Shown here in pieces: positions 42,102 through 49,931 of a stretch of DNA of 64,000 nt (within the stretch, counting starts at the first letter, position 1; every line of letters begins with the position of its first letter). The position numbers were made by a program, and so were the translations under genes. The DNA is from RYN-230 sp963834705 (GTDB taxonomy: Bacteria; Actinomycetota; Actinomycetes; Streptosporangiales; Streptosporangiaceae). A model generated the notes under the pieces. The model did not search any database, had not been told where the DNA came from, and saw nothing but the letters and a program-made list of their open reading frames with translations. The stretch covers positions 22,586 through 86,585 of the forward strand of contig CAWICV010000003.1 in assembly GCA_963834705.1 (NCBI GenBank), given 5' to 3'.

Positions 42102-42277
42102 GTGGCCGGGCAGCTACCGTCGACTACGTCCGGCAAGAATTCAGCCACTTAGCGTGCGCAAGGAAATCAACCCGCGGGTCGATGACACTCATCCCGGAGG
42201 AGGGGCAGGCTGGGCATCAGTGAACACATCAATGAACGAGGCCACGCAGGGCCCTACCCCTGGCTGCGAGGGAATCG

Positions 42278-42835
42278 ATGAGCACAACTAACAACGGACC
42301 GGCCACCGGCGAGGGCTGGAACCCGCTCGCCGACCGGATCGCCGGGCAGGCCCGGGACTTCCTGGACGGAGTCGCGGCGCTGGCCCGCGGCGAGGGCGGC
42401 GAGCAGACCGTCCCGCTGCTGCTGCTGGAAGTTTCCCAGATCCTGCTGGCCGGTGCCCAGCTCGGCGCGAGCAAGGACGTCATCCTGCCGGACAACTGGG
42501 AGCCCGACGTGGGCGCCGACCCGGACCTGGATGTGCTGCGCGGTGGCCTGGCCCGGCGGCTAGCCGACGTGGACGAGTACGCGGAGCTGTTCGACCCTTA
42601 CAGCGACACCCAGCTCACCGCGTTCCGGCTGTCCGACGACCTGGCCGCGGTGGCTGCCGACCTGATCCACGGGCTGCAGCATTACCAGGCCGGCCGGTCC
42701 CTGGAAGCGCTGTGGTGGTGGCAGTACTCGTATGTGAACCACTGGGGCACGCACGGCTCGGCCGCGCTGCGCGCGCTGCACGCGGTGCTGGCGCACGCCA
42801 TGCTGGACGTGGTGGAAGAAACCAGCCAGGTCTAG
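42278..42835 (+). CDS. DUF5063 domain-containing protein
   Basis: The 185-residue helical protein belongs to the actinobacterial DUF5063 family: WNPLADRIAGQARDFLDGVA, PLLLLEVSQILLAGAQLGA, DEYAELFDPYSDTQLTAFRL and a Trp-rich helix ALWWWQYSYVNHWGTHGSAA. It is predicted cytosolic with no known function. It is regularly found between recR and the aspartokinase gene. GAGGGAATCG precedes ATG 42278. Confidence 0.88.
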   Translation: MSTTNNGPATGEGWNPLADRIAGQARDFLDGVAALARGEGGEQTVPLLLLEVSQILLAGAQLGASKDVILPDNWEPDVGADPDLDVLRGGLARRLADVDEYAELFDPYSDTQLTAFRLSDDLAAVAADLIHGLQHYQAGRSLEALWWWQYSYVNHWGTHGSAALRALHAVLAHAMLDVVEETSQV

Positions 42836-42963
42836 GCCCCCGGCCGCGCGGTGCCGGCCCGGGAGGACGGCCCCCGGAGCCCCCCGAAATCCGGGCAACG
42901 TCTTCACCAGCGGTAGGTACACTGCAAGCCGCCAGCAGCCCGATCGGGAGGAGCGGCCCACCT

Positions 42964-44241
42964 GTGGCGCTTGTCGTGCAGAAGTACGGTGGATCTTCGG
43001 TAGCCGATGCCGACGGCATCAAGCGGGTGGCGCAGCGCATCGTGGCAACCCGGAAAGCCGGCGATTCCGTGGTGGTCGTGGTGTCGGCCATGGGCGACAC
43101 CACCGACGAGCTTCTCGAGCTGGCCGCCCAGGTCAGCCCGCTGCCGCCGGGCCGGGAACTGGACATGCTGCTGACCGCGGGCGAGCGGATCTCGATGGCG
43201 CTGCTGGCCATGGCCATCGCCAACCTGGGCCTGGAAGCGCGGTCGTTCACCGGGTCCCAGGCCGGCGTGATCACCGACTCCACCCACGGCAAGGCCCGGA
43301 TCATCGAGGTGACCCCGGGCCGGATCGAAGGCGCGCTGGACCAGGGCGCGATCCCGATCGTGGCCGGCTTCCAGGGTGTGTCGCAGAACAGCAAGGACAT
43401 CACCACGCTCGGCCGGGGCGGCACCGACACCACGGCGGTGGCGCTGGCCGCCGCGCTCGAGGCTGACCTGTGCGAGATCTACACCGACGTGGACGGGGTG
43501 TTCACCGCTGACCCGCGGATCGTGCGCACCGCCCGGCGCATCCCGTGGATCAGCTACGAGGAGATGCTGGAGATGGCCGCCTGCGGGGCCAAGGTCCTCC
43601 AGTTGCGCTGCGTGGAGTACGCGCGGCGGTATGGCATGCCGATTCACGTCCGGTCCTCGTTCAGCAACCGGACCGGCACCTGGATCAGTCACAACAGCGT
43701 CGCAGCGGAGGGAACCGCGGTGGAACAGGCGATCATCTCCGGGGTCGCGCACGACAGGAGCGAGGCGAAGATCACCGTGGCCGGCGTGCCGGACAAGGTG
43801 GGCGTGGCCGCGCGGATCTTCCGCACGGTGGCCGCGGCCGGCATCAACATCGACATGATCGTGCAGAACATCTCGGCCGTCACCACCGGCCTGACCGACA
43901 TCTCGTTCACCCTGCCGCGGGACGACGGGCAGGCCGCGATGACCGCGCTGCGCGAGATCCAGCCGGAGATCGGCTACCAGAACCTGCTGTACGACGACCA
44001 GATCGGCAAGATCAGCCTGATCGGCGCGGGGATGCGGTCGCACCCCGGGGTGAGCGCCACGTTCTTCGGCGCGCTGGCCGACGCGGCGGTCAACATCGAG
44101 ATGATCTCCACCTCGGAGATCCGTATCTCGGTGGTGGTGGACGAGAAGGACGTGGACCTAGCCGTCACCGCCGCGCACCGGGCCTTCAACCTGGACGCCA
44201 GCGAGGTCGAGGCGGTCGTCTACGGGGGGACCGGCCGGTGA
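42964..44241 (+). CDS. lysC: aspartate kinase
   Basis: The 425-residue enzyme phosphorylates aspartate, the entry to Lys/Thr/Met/diaminopimelate synthesis. Seen are VQKYGGSSVADADG with the ATP-site KYGGSS, GRGGTDTTAVALAAAL, and two C-terminal ACT domains for feedback control (AKITVAGVPDKVGVAARIFR; KISLIGAGMRSHPGVSATFF). GTG 42964 is chosen since the sequence before it is not protein-like and GGGAGGAG lies upstream. An in-frame GTG at 43720 with its own CGGAGGGA would yield a separate regulatory beta subunit of 173 residues. Confidence 0.95.
   Translation: MALVVQKYGGSSVADADGIKRVAQRIVATRKAGDSVVVVVSAMGDTTDELLELAAQVSPLPPGRELDMLLTAGERISMALLAMAIANLGLEARSFTGSQAGVITDSTHGKARIIEVTPGRIEGALDQGAIPIVAGFQGVSQNSKDITTLGRGGTDTTAVALAAALEADLCEIYTDVDGVFTADPRIVRTARRIPWISYEEMLEMAACGAKVLQLRCVEYARRYGMPIHVRSSFSNRTGTWISHNSVAAEGTAVEQAIISGVAHDRSEAKITVAGVPDKVGVAARIFRTVAAAGINIDMIVQNISAVTTGLTDISFTLPRDDGQAAMTALREIQPEIGYQNLLYDDQIGKISLIGAGMRSHPGVSATFFGALADAAVNIEMISTSEIRISVVVDEKDVDLAVTAAHRAFNLDASEVEAVVYGGTGR
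43720..44241 (+). CDS. putative internal start: aspartate kinase beta subunit
   Basis: GTG 43720 is in frame with the kinase gene and sits about 8 nt after CGGAGGGA (43705-43712). It would produce the two ACT domains alone (VEQAIISGVAHDRSEAKITV...). Several gram-positive aspartokinases, such as that of Corynebacterium, make an alpha2-beta2 enzyme from such a nested start, with a beta subunit of almost this length. Confidence 0.55.
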   Translation: MEQAIISGVAHDRSEAKITVAGVPDKVGVAARIFRTVAAAGINIDMIVQNISAVTTGLTDISFTLPRDDGQAAMTALREIQPEIGYQNLLYDDQIGKISLIGAGMRSHPGVSATFFGALADAAVNIEMISTSEIRISVVVDEKDVDLAVTAAHRAFNLDASEVEAVVYGGTGR

Positions 44242-44322
44242 GCGCCATCCGGTACCGGCTGGCGAGCCCGGGCCGTCAGGCCGGGGCGAGTGGCCGGTGC
44301 ATGCGTTTGTACCGGATGGCGC
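44242..44322 (+). promoter_or_regulatory. long-range stem in the lysC-asd gap
   Basis: GCGCCATCCGGTAC (44242-44255) is exactly complementary to 44309-44322, enclosing 53 nt. The stem starts on the base after the lysC stop and ends 11 nt before the GGAGG of asd. It could set the ratio of the two products or act as an attenuator or processing site. Confidence 0.6.
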
Positions 44323-44341
44323 CAACCTCTGAGGAGGCACG

Positions 44342-45409
44342 GTGAGCGCCCAGCTCAGGCCCAAGCCGACTCTCGCGGTGGTCGGCGCCACCGGCGCCGT
44401 GGGCACCGTCATGCTGGACCTGCTGTCCACCCGGGACGACGTGTGGGGCGAGGTCCGGCTGGTCGCCTCGCCCCGGTCGGCAGGCCGTCAGCTGCGCGTC
44501 CGCGGTCAGGGCACCGAGGTGCGGGCGCTCGCGGAAGACGTGTTCGATGGCGTGGACGTGGCCATGTTCGACGTGCCGGACGAGGTGTCCGCGCGGTGGG
44601 CCCCGGTGGCCGCGGCCCGCGGTGCGGTGGTGGTGGACAACTCCGGCGCGTTCCGGATGGACCCGGAGGTGCCGCTGGTCGTGCCCGAGGTCAACCCGCA
44701 CGATGCGAACCGGCGGCCCAAGGGCATCATCGCCAACCCGAACTGCACCACGCTGTCGCTGATCGTGGCGGTCGCGGCGCTGCACCGGGCGTTCGGCCTG
44801 GAGGAGATGGTGGTGGCCTCCTACCAGGCTGCCTCGGGCGCGGGGCAGGCCGGCATCGACACGCTGTACGCGCAACTGGAGAAGACGGCCGGCTCCCGCG
44901 CGCTCGGCCAGCGGGCCGGCGACCTGCGCGCCGCGGTGGGCGACTTCGGGCCGTTCCCAGCGCCGCTCGCGCTCAACGTGGTGCCCTGGGCCGGCTCGCT
45001 CAAGGACGACGGCTGGTCCTCCGAAGAGCTCAAGGTGCGCAACGAGTCGCGCAAGATCCTCGGCAGGCCGGACCTGAGAGTGACCGCCACCTGCGTCCGG
45101 GTGCCCGTGGTGACCACCCACTCGGTGGCCGTGCACGCGGTGTTCGCCCGCGAGGTGACCCGGGCCGGCGCGCAGCGGGTGCTCGCCGAGGCGCCCGGCG
45201 TGGTGCTCAACGACGACCCGGAGAACGGCGAGTTCCCCACCCCGGCCGACGTGGTCGGCACCGACCCGACCTGGGTCGGCCGGGTGCGCCGCTCGCTCGA
45301 CGACCCGTGCGCGGTGGACCTGTTCGTCTGCGGCGACAACCTGCGCAAGGGTGCCGCGCTGAACACCGCGCAGATCGCCGAGCTGGTGGCGGCCGAGTTC
45401 GCGCGCTGA
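44342..45409 (+). CDS. asd: aspartate-semialdehyde dehydrogenase
   Basis: The 355-residue enzyme reduces aspartyl phosphate to the semialdehyde. Features are the NADP motif LAVVGATGAVGTVMLDLL, DNSGAFRMD, the catalytic cysteine in ANPNCTTLSL, the substrate arginine/histidine region RVPVVTTHSVAVHA and the end segment GDNLRKGAALNTAQ. GTG 44342 follows GAGGAGG. It forms an operon with lysC. An 8-bp hairpin (45450-45474) after the stop may end the transcript. Confidence 0.96.
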   Translation: MSAQLRPKPTLAVVGATGAVGTVMLDLLSTRDDVWGEVRLVASPRSAGRQLRVRGQGTEVRALAEDVFDGVDVAMFDVPDEVSARWAPVAAARGAVVVDNSGAFRMDPEVPLVVPEVNPHDANRRPKGIIANPNCTTLSLIVAVAALHRAFGLEEMVVASYQAASGAGQAGIDTLYAQLEKTAGSRALGQRAGDLRAAVGDFGPFPAPLALNVVPWAGSLKDDGWSSEELKVRNESRKILGRPDLRVTATCVRVPVVTTHSVAVHAVFAREVTRAGAQRVLAEAPGVVLNDDPENGEFPTPADVVGTDPTWVGRVRRSLDDPCAVDLFVCGDNLRKGAALNTAQIAELVAAEFAR

Positions 45410-45449
45410 CCGCCCGCAGCGGGCTTCAGCCCCTTTCCTGAACGCCAGT

Positions 45450-45474
45450 ACCAGCCGGTCGGCCATCGGCTGGT
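45450..45474 (+). terminator. hairpin downstream of asd
   Basis: ACCAGCCG and CGGCTGGT pair perfectly around a 9-nt loop about 40 nt after the asd stop. There is no T-tract. Confidence 0.45.
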
Positions 45475-45514
45475 AGCCCAGCCGCGGTGCTGCATCTGGT
45501 TCTAGGCTTGGCGG

Positions 45515-45937
45515 GTGGCACGCGTATTCACCCTCGACGAGGCCCGGTGGCTCATCCCTGAGGTCCTGTCCCGCGCGGCCGAACTGGTCGCGGTGCGCGC
45601 TGACCTGGTCGATCTGCAGACCGCGCTGGACCGTGGCGTGCCCTCGCCGCTCGGCGCGCTGCCCGAGGCCAAGGGGCTGGAAGCGCGGCTGAGTGAGCTG
45701 CTCAGCTGGTTCCCCGAACAGGGCCTGGACGTCAAGGGCGTGGCACCACTGCTAGTGGACTTCCCGGCCACGCTGAATGGCGAGACGGTGCTGCTCTGCT
45801 GGCTGGAGGGGGAACACGAACTGGGCTGGTATCACAAGCCCGAGCACGGCTTCGCGGGGCGCCGGGTCATCCCGGTGTCAGACCCGCCGTCAGCCCGGCC
45901 AGGCGACTTGCCGGGACCGCCGAAAACCCGCCTCTGA
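45515..45937 (+). CDS. DUF2203 domain-containing protein
   Basis: The 140-residue protein has the DUF2203 pattern: FTLDEARWLIPEVLSRAAEL at the start, a coiled helical middle, then GLDVKGVAPLLVDFPATLNG and VLLCWLEGEHELGWYHKPEHGFAGR. The function is unknown. TAGGCT lies 6 nt before GTG 45515 and no ribosome site is visible, so it may be translated from a leaderless transcript. Confidence 0.88.
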   Translation: MARVFTLDEARWLIPEVLSRAAELVAVRADLVDLQTALDRGVPSPLGALPEAKGLEARLSELLSWFPEQGLDVKGVAPLLVDFPATLNGETVLLCWLEGEHELGWYHKPEHGFAGRRVIPVSDPPSARPGDLPGPPKTRL

Positions 45938-46044
45938 CGTGCGATAACGACGCTCAGAGGTACTTTCTATATCGTTCCGTTGCGAACCCGGAATCTGGCG
46001 CGATAAGCTGCTCAACGCCCGGTGGAGAAGCGGGATCTCCCGGG

Positions 46045-46062
46045 TTTGGCAAAGTTGCCAAA
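46045..46062. promoter_or_regulatory. palindrome TTTGGCAA-AG-TTGCCAAA, operator candidate
   Basis: Perfect 8-bp arms with a 2-bp centre lie 72 nt before the start of the heme membrane protein gene, in an AT-richer promoter region. Size and symmetry suit a dimeric repressor of the TetR or LacI kind. Confidence 0.55.
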
Positions 46063-46133
46063 TGCACGAGCTATTCAGTGTTAGTAGCCATCAATGGTAG
46101 GTAGCCTGAGTTGCTCCTCCCGGGAGGTCGCAC

Positions 46134-48263
46134 GTGTCGGCGAAGGGTGAGGGTTCCACGGGTCGTTCACCAGGGGTCACACACGGTGGACGACGCGTCC
46201 ACCACGTCGCCAGGCCCAGGTCCAACGCCTGGCTGTGGATCCTCAACGTGATAGTCATCGGCTTCGTCATCATCGCCGCGTTCCTCGCATCCACGCAGAT
46301 CGGGCACACGGTTGCCGCCGCGTCGTACCATTTCGCGCTCTACTACATGGGCGTGCTCGCGCTCATTGCGCTGACCGCTGAAGTCGGCATTGGCCTGGTC
46401 TGCACCGACCGTATTTTTATGCGTCCGGCCGGCCGGGTAACAATGCAGGCAATTCACCGGGCCACCGGATTTGGGTCAATTGCTTTTCTGATATCGCACA
46501 TTATCCTGGAGATAATGGCGCAGCGGTCCACCGTGCTGGACTCGATAATCCCGTTCCTCTACCCAAGCGGGAGCAAGTCGTTTTATCTGGGCCTCGGCAC
46601 ACTGGCCTCAGACATGTTCATTTTCATCATGGTGATCGGGGTCTACCGGGCCCGGCTGGCCACCCGGATGTCCCCGGCGGGCTGGCGGGTGCTGCACGCC
46701 TCGGCCTACGTGGCCTGGATCTTCGGCCTGGTGCACGGGCTGCTGGCCGGACGGCCGGCCAAGCCGTTCTTCGGCTACGCGGGCTTCGTCTACTGGAGCT
46801 ACGGCTTCTGCGTGGTCGTGGTCGCACTCGCCCTGGTGGTGCGCTTCGTGGCCAAGGACCGGGCCCGCAACGAACTGTCTGACCAGATGGTGGCCGAGCC
46901 GGCGCCCGGGGCGTCGCTGTCCACGGCGGCCGCGATTTCCAGCATGGGCATGACCGGCCCGATGTCGGCGGCCGCGCTGGGTGGCGGGCCGCACCCGGCG
47001 GGCGCGCTGGAGAGCGGGCGTCCCGGGGCCGCGGCCCGTGGTGGCCGGACCCAGCTGGCCCTGCCGGCCGGCAAGGGCTCGGCGTCCGGCCGGACCGGCC
47101 AGTTCACCGCGACCGGGCGGCTGGGCCAGACCACGGTGGGCCAGACCGCACGATTCGGCCGTACCGGCGGATTCGACCAGTTCGGCCCCGATCACCCGTC
47201 CGGCCCACTGCCCCGGGTCGATCAGTTCGGCCAGCAGTTCGGCGCGGACCACCCGTCCGGCCCGCTGCCCCAGGTCGGCCGGCCGCTGCGCAGTCAGCAG
47301 GTCGCCCCGTCCGGGCAGCGCGACTGGCACGCGGCCTATGAGCGGCCGATGGGCGTCCGCCGGCCAGACGCGCCGGCACCGCGCTATGAGCAGACCGGTG
47401 AGATCGACCGGTCCGGCGCGTACCAGCAGCCGCCCCCGCTGGAGTACGAGCAGCGTGGCCCGGCCCCGCGCTACGAGCACCCGTCCGGCCCCTACCAGCA
47501 GCAACGCCCGTCGGGTGCCTACCAGCAGCAACGCCCGTCGGGTGCCTACCAGCAGCAACGCCCGTTGGGTGCCTACCAGCAGCAGCACCTGCCGGAGTAT
47601 GACCAGCCTGGCCCGGCGCCGCGGTATGAGCACCCCAGCGGCGCCTACCCACAGCCGCCGCCGCGGTACGAGCAGCGTGGCCCGGCGCCGCGGTATGAGC
47701 ACCCCAGCGGCGCCTACCCGCAGCAGCGGCTACCCGAGTACGACCAGCGTGCTTACGACGGCCGGCCCGGCTCGTACGGGCCGCCGCCTGGGTATCCGGC
47801 CGGCCGGTCCGCCCACTTCGAGCAGCCCTACGACCCGGAGTCCGCCGGGTACCGCGGCTCAGGACCGTACCCCCGGCCGGACCAGTACGGTCCGCCTGCG
47901 GCTACGACCGGCCCGGGCCGTACCTCAGCCCGGCCCAGTACGAGCCCCCGATGGGCTACGACATGGCCCCGCCGCCCCGCCGTCCCTACCCCGGGCCGCC
48001 GCAGGCCGATCCGCGGTACGGCTCCGGTCCGTACCCGCCAGCGCCGGCCTACGGCCAGGCGCCGCCGCAGTACCCGCAGACGATGGCACACGACCCGCGC
48101 GACCAGTACACCCGGCCGGGCGCCTATGACCGGTCCGCCCAGTTCGAGCGCGAGCGGGCCGAGCACTACGCCTCGTTCGCCGAACAGGACGCGTCGTACA
48201 CCCGGCCGCGGTCGCCGGCCGCCCAGGGGCACTACAACCCGCAAGATGAAACTGATCCGCTGA
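46134..48263 (+). CDS. ferric-reductase-like bis-heme membrane protein with Pro/Tyr/Gln-rich tail (frameshifted end)
   Basis: After a short basic start the protein has about six membrane helices (residues 30-240). Two helices carry histidine pairs H108/H122 (x13) and H188/H201 (x12), the heme spacing of ferric reductase/NADPH-oxidase transmembrane domains. From about 250 it is a disordered tail rich in Gly, Pro, Tyr and Gln with repeats such as GAYQQQRPS and APRYEHPSG. Near 47900 the composition abruptly becomes Arg/Thr/Pro, while the frame ending at 48298 continues the tail; the true C-terminus is there. GTG 46134 follows GGGAGG. Its partner is the flavoprotein encoded next. Confidence 0.8.
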   Translation: MSAKGEGSTGRSPGVTHGGRRVHHVARPRSNAWLWILNVIVIGFVIIAAFLASTQIGHTVAAASYHFALYYMGVLALIALTAEVGIGLVCTDRIFMRPAGRVTMQAIHRATGFGSIAFLISHIILEIMAQRSTVLDSIIPFLYPSGSKSFYLGLGTLASDMFIFIMVIGVYRARLATRMSPAGWRVLHASAYVAWIFGLVHGLLAGRPAKPFFGYAGFVYWSYGFCVVVVALALVVRFVAKDRARNELSDQMVAEPAPGASLSTAAAISSMGMTGPMSAAALGGGPHPAGALESGRPGAAARGGRTQLALPAGKGSASGRTGQFTATGRLGQTTVGQTARFGRTGGFDQFGPDHPSGPLPRVDQFGQQFGADHPSGPLPQVGRPLRSQQVAPSGQRDWHAAYERPMGVRRPDAPAPRYEQTGEIDRSGAYQQPPPLEYEQRGPAPRYEHPSGPYQQQRPSGAYQQQRPSGAYQQQRPLGAYQQQHLPEYDQPGPAPRYEHPSGAYPQPPPRYEQRGPAPRYEHPSGAYPQQRLPEYDQRAYDGRPGSYGPPPGYPAGRSAHFEQPYDPESAGYRGSGPYPRPDQYGPPAATTGPGRTSARPSTSPRWATTWPRRPAVPTPGRRRPIRGTAPVRTRQRRPTARRRRSTRRRWHTTRATSTPGRAPMTGPPSSSASGPSTTPRSPNRTRRTPGRGRRPPRGTTTRKMKLIR

Positions 48264-48298
48264 ATACCTCGGCGGTGAATACCGGATATCGCCAGTGA
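47951..48298 (+). CDS. true C-terminal segment of the heme membrane protein, in another frame
   Basis: This frame, open also slightly upstream of the ATG, encodes the same Pro/Tyr/Gln-rich sequence type (RRPYPGPPQADPRYGSGPYP, then DPRDQYTRPGAYDRSAQFER). Its TGA overlaps the GTG of the NuoF-like gene as GTGA. It is the natural continuation of the upstream gene. A one-base deletion, sequencing error or slippage near 47890-47945 separates them. Confidence 0.65.
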   Translation: MGYDMAPPPRRPYPGPPQADPRYGSGPYPPAPAYGQAPPQYPQTMAHDPRDQYTRPGAYDRSAQFERERAEHYASFAEQDASYTRPRSPAAQGHYNPQDETDPLNTSAVNTGYRQ

Positions 48299-49881
48299 AC
48301 TCCAAAACCATCCTGCCCGAGGCGATGCGGATTGGCCGGGCCCGGCTGACCGCGGGCCTGGACCGATACGAACGCATCGATCTCGCCACGCACCAAGAGA
48401 TCTTCGGCCCGATGCGGCGGGTGACCGCGCGGCAGTTGATCGAAATGGTGGAAGCGATTGACTTGCGGGGCCGAGGTGGTGCGGGATTCCCTTTCGCACG
48501 CAAGGTGCGCGCGGTGATGGATGCGTGCGCGCAGAAGAAGACCCGCCCGTTCCTTCTGATCAACGGGAGTGAGGGCGAGCCGGGCAGCGCCAAGGACAAG
48601 ATGCTCCTGCTCCGCTCGCCCTACCTGGTGCTGGGCGGGGCACTGCTGGTGGCCCGGGCGCTGAACGCCAGGATGATCATCATCGGCGTAACCAACCCGG
48701 CCGCGGCCGCCTCGGTGGCCGACGCGGCCAAGGCCGAGCCCGACCTTAAGAAGATCGTCCGCGTCGTCGAAGTGCCCGAGCGGTTCGTCGCGGGTGAGGG
48801 CAGCGCGCTGGTCAACGCGGTCAACGGCAAGAACCCGCTGCCGTCCGGCAAGCGCGTGCGGGCCGCGGAGAGAGGGGTGGACGGGCAGCCTACGCTGCTG
48901 TCCAACGCCGAGACATTCGCCCAGGTCGCGGTGCTGGCCATGCTCGGCGAGGAAGGGTACGCCTCGGACGGCACCCCGGACGAGCCGGGCACCCTGCTGC
49001 TCACCGTGGGCGGATCCGCCAACCGGCCGGCCGTGGTCGAGGTGCCGCCCGGCGTCCCGCTCGGCACGGTGCTCGATATCTGCGAGGCCACCGCGCCGGA
49101 AGGGGTCCTGGTCGGCGGCTACCACGGGATGTGGATTCCCGGCAATATGGTGGACGACGTGCCGGTCTCCCGGGCCGGGCTGGACGCGGCCGGGGGCACC
49201 CTGGGCTGCGGCATCATCCTGCCGCTGGGCCCGAACACCTGCCCGATGGGCGAGGTGGCCCGGATCGTCCGCTACATGGCCAAAGAGTCTTCCGGCCAGT
49301 GCGGGCCGTGCAAGCTCGGCCTGCCCGGCCTGGCTCGCTCGATGAGCGCGCTGGCCGACGGTTCCGGCGGCATCGACACCCTGGACATGGCCCGCCGGGC
49401 CGCCTCGGTGGTCCGCGGCCGCGGCGCCTGCTCCCACCCGGACGGCGTGTCCCGGTTCGTGCTGTCCGCGCTGGACGTGTTCAGCGACGACCTCACCATG
49501 CACCTGTTCCGCGGCTCGTGTGGCCGCCAGGACCGCGGCCTGCTGCCGCTCGGGCCGGAGGAAGAGTCCCAGGTACGGCTCAAGGTGGACTGGGCCCGCT
49601 GCTCGGGGCACGGGCTGTGTGCGCGGATCGCGCCCGAAATGGTCCAGCTGGACAACCAGGGCTACCCGATGTTCCTGGACATGCCGGTGCCGTTCTGGCT
49701 GGAGAAGGAAGCCTCGCAGGCGGTCGAGATGTGCCCGGCGCTGGCCCTGTCGCTGACCACCGGCGGGTCGCGGAACACCGAGCCGGCCCGGTCCAAGCCC
49801 GCCATCGGCGGCCGCCAGCAGACCAGCCTGCTCATGTCCAGCGCGCCGGCCGACATGAAACAGCTCCCTCGCGGCCGTTAG
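48295..49881 (+). CDS. NuoF-like flavoprotein fused to a C-terminal ferredoxin
   Basis: The 528-residue soluble protein has the FMN/NADH-binding core of complex I 51-kDa subunits (LRGRGGAGFPFARK 57-70; NGSEGEPGSAKD 90-101; VAGEGSALVNAVNGK), an SLBB-like middle, and a four-helix iron-sulfur domain with SSGQCGPCK (C336, C339) and C379. The first cysteine of the usual CGxCxPC is Ser333. A ferredoxin domain follows (C436, C442, C480), spaced like [3Fe-4S]/P450-type ferredoxins. It is translationally coupled to the heme membrane protein, so it probably feeds electrons from NADH to that cytochrome. Confidence 0.88.
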   Translation: MNSKTILPEAMRIGRARLTAGLDRYERIDLATHQEIFGPMRRVTARQLIEMVEAIDLRGRGGAGFPFARKVRAVMDACAQKKTRPFLLINGSEGEPGSAKDKMLLLRSPYLVLGGALLVARALNARMIIIGVTNPAAAASVADAAKAEPDLKKIVRVVEVPERFVAGEGSALVNAVNGKNPLPSGKRVRAAERGVDGQPTLLSNAETFAQVAVLAMLGEEGYASDGTPDEPGTLLLTVGGSANRPAVVEVPPGVPLGTVLDICEATAPEGVLVGGYHGMWIPGNMVDDVPVSRAGLDAAGGTLGCGIILPLGPNTCPMGEVARIVRYMAKESSGQCGPCKLGLPGLARSMSALADGSGGIDTLDMARRAASVVRGRGACSHPDGVSRFVLSALDVFSDDLTMHLFRGSCGRQDRGLLPLGPEEESQVRLKVDWARCSGHGLCARIAPEMVQLDNQGYPMFLDMPVPFWLEKEASQAVEMCPALALSLTTGGSRNTEPARSKPAIGGRQQTSLLMSSAPADMKQLPRGR

Positions 49882-49931
49882 CCCGCACATCCCTTCCGTA
49901 GGCTGGGGCACACCCCACCCCGAGGAGACGG

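Noticed and set aside
42094..42291. Small frame after recR beginning MSEWPGSYRRLRP
   Set aside because: No homologous features, no ribosome site and poor codon pattern; it overlaps the start of the DUF5063 gene in another frame.
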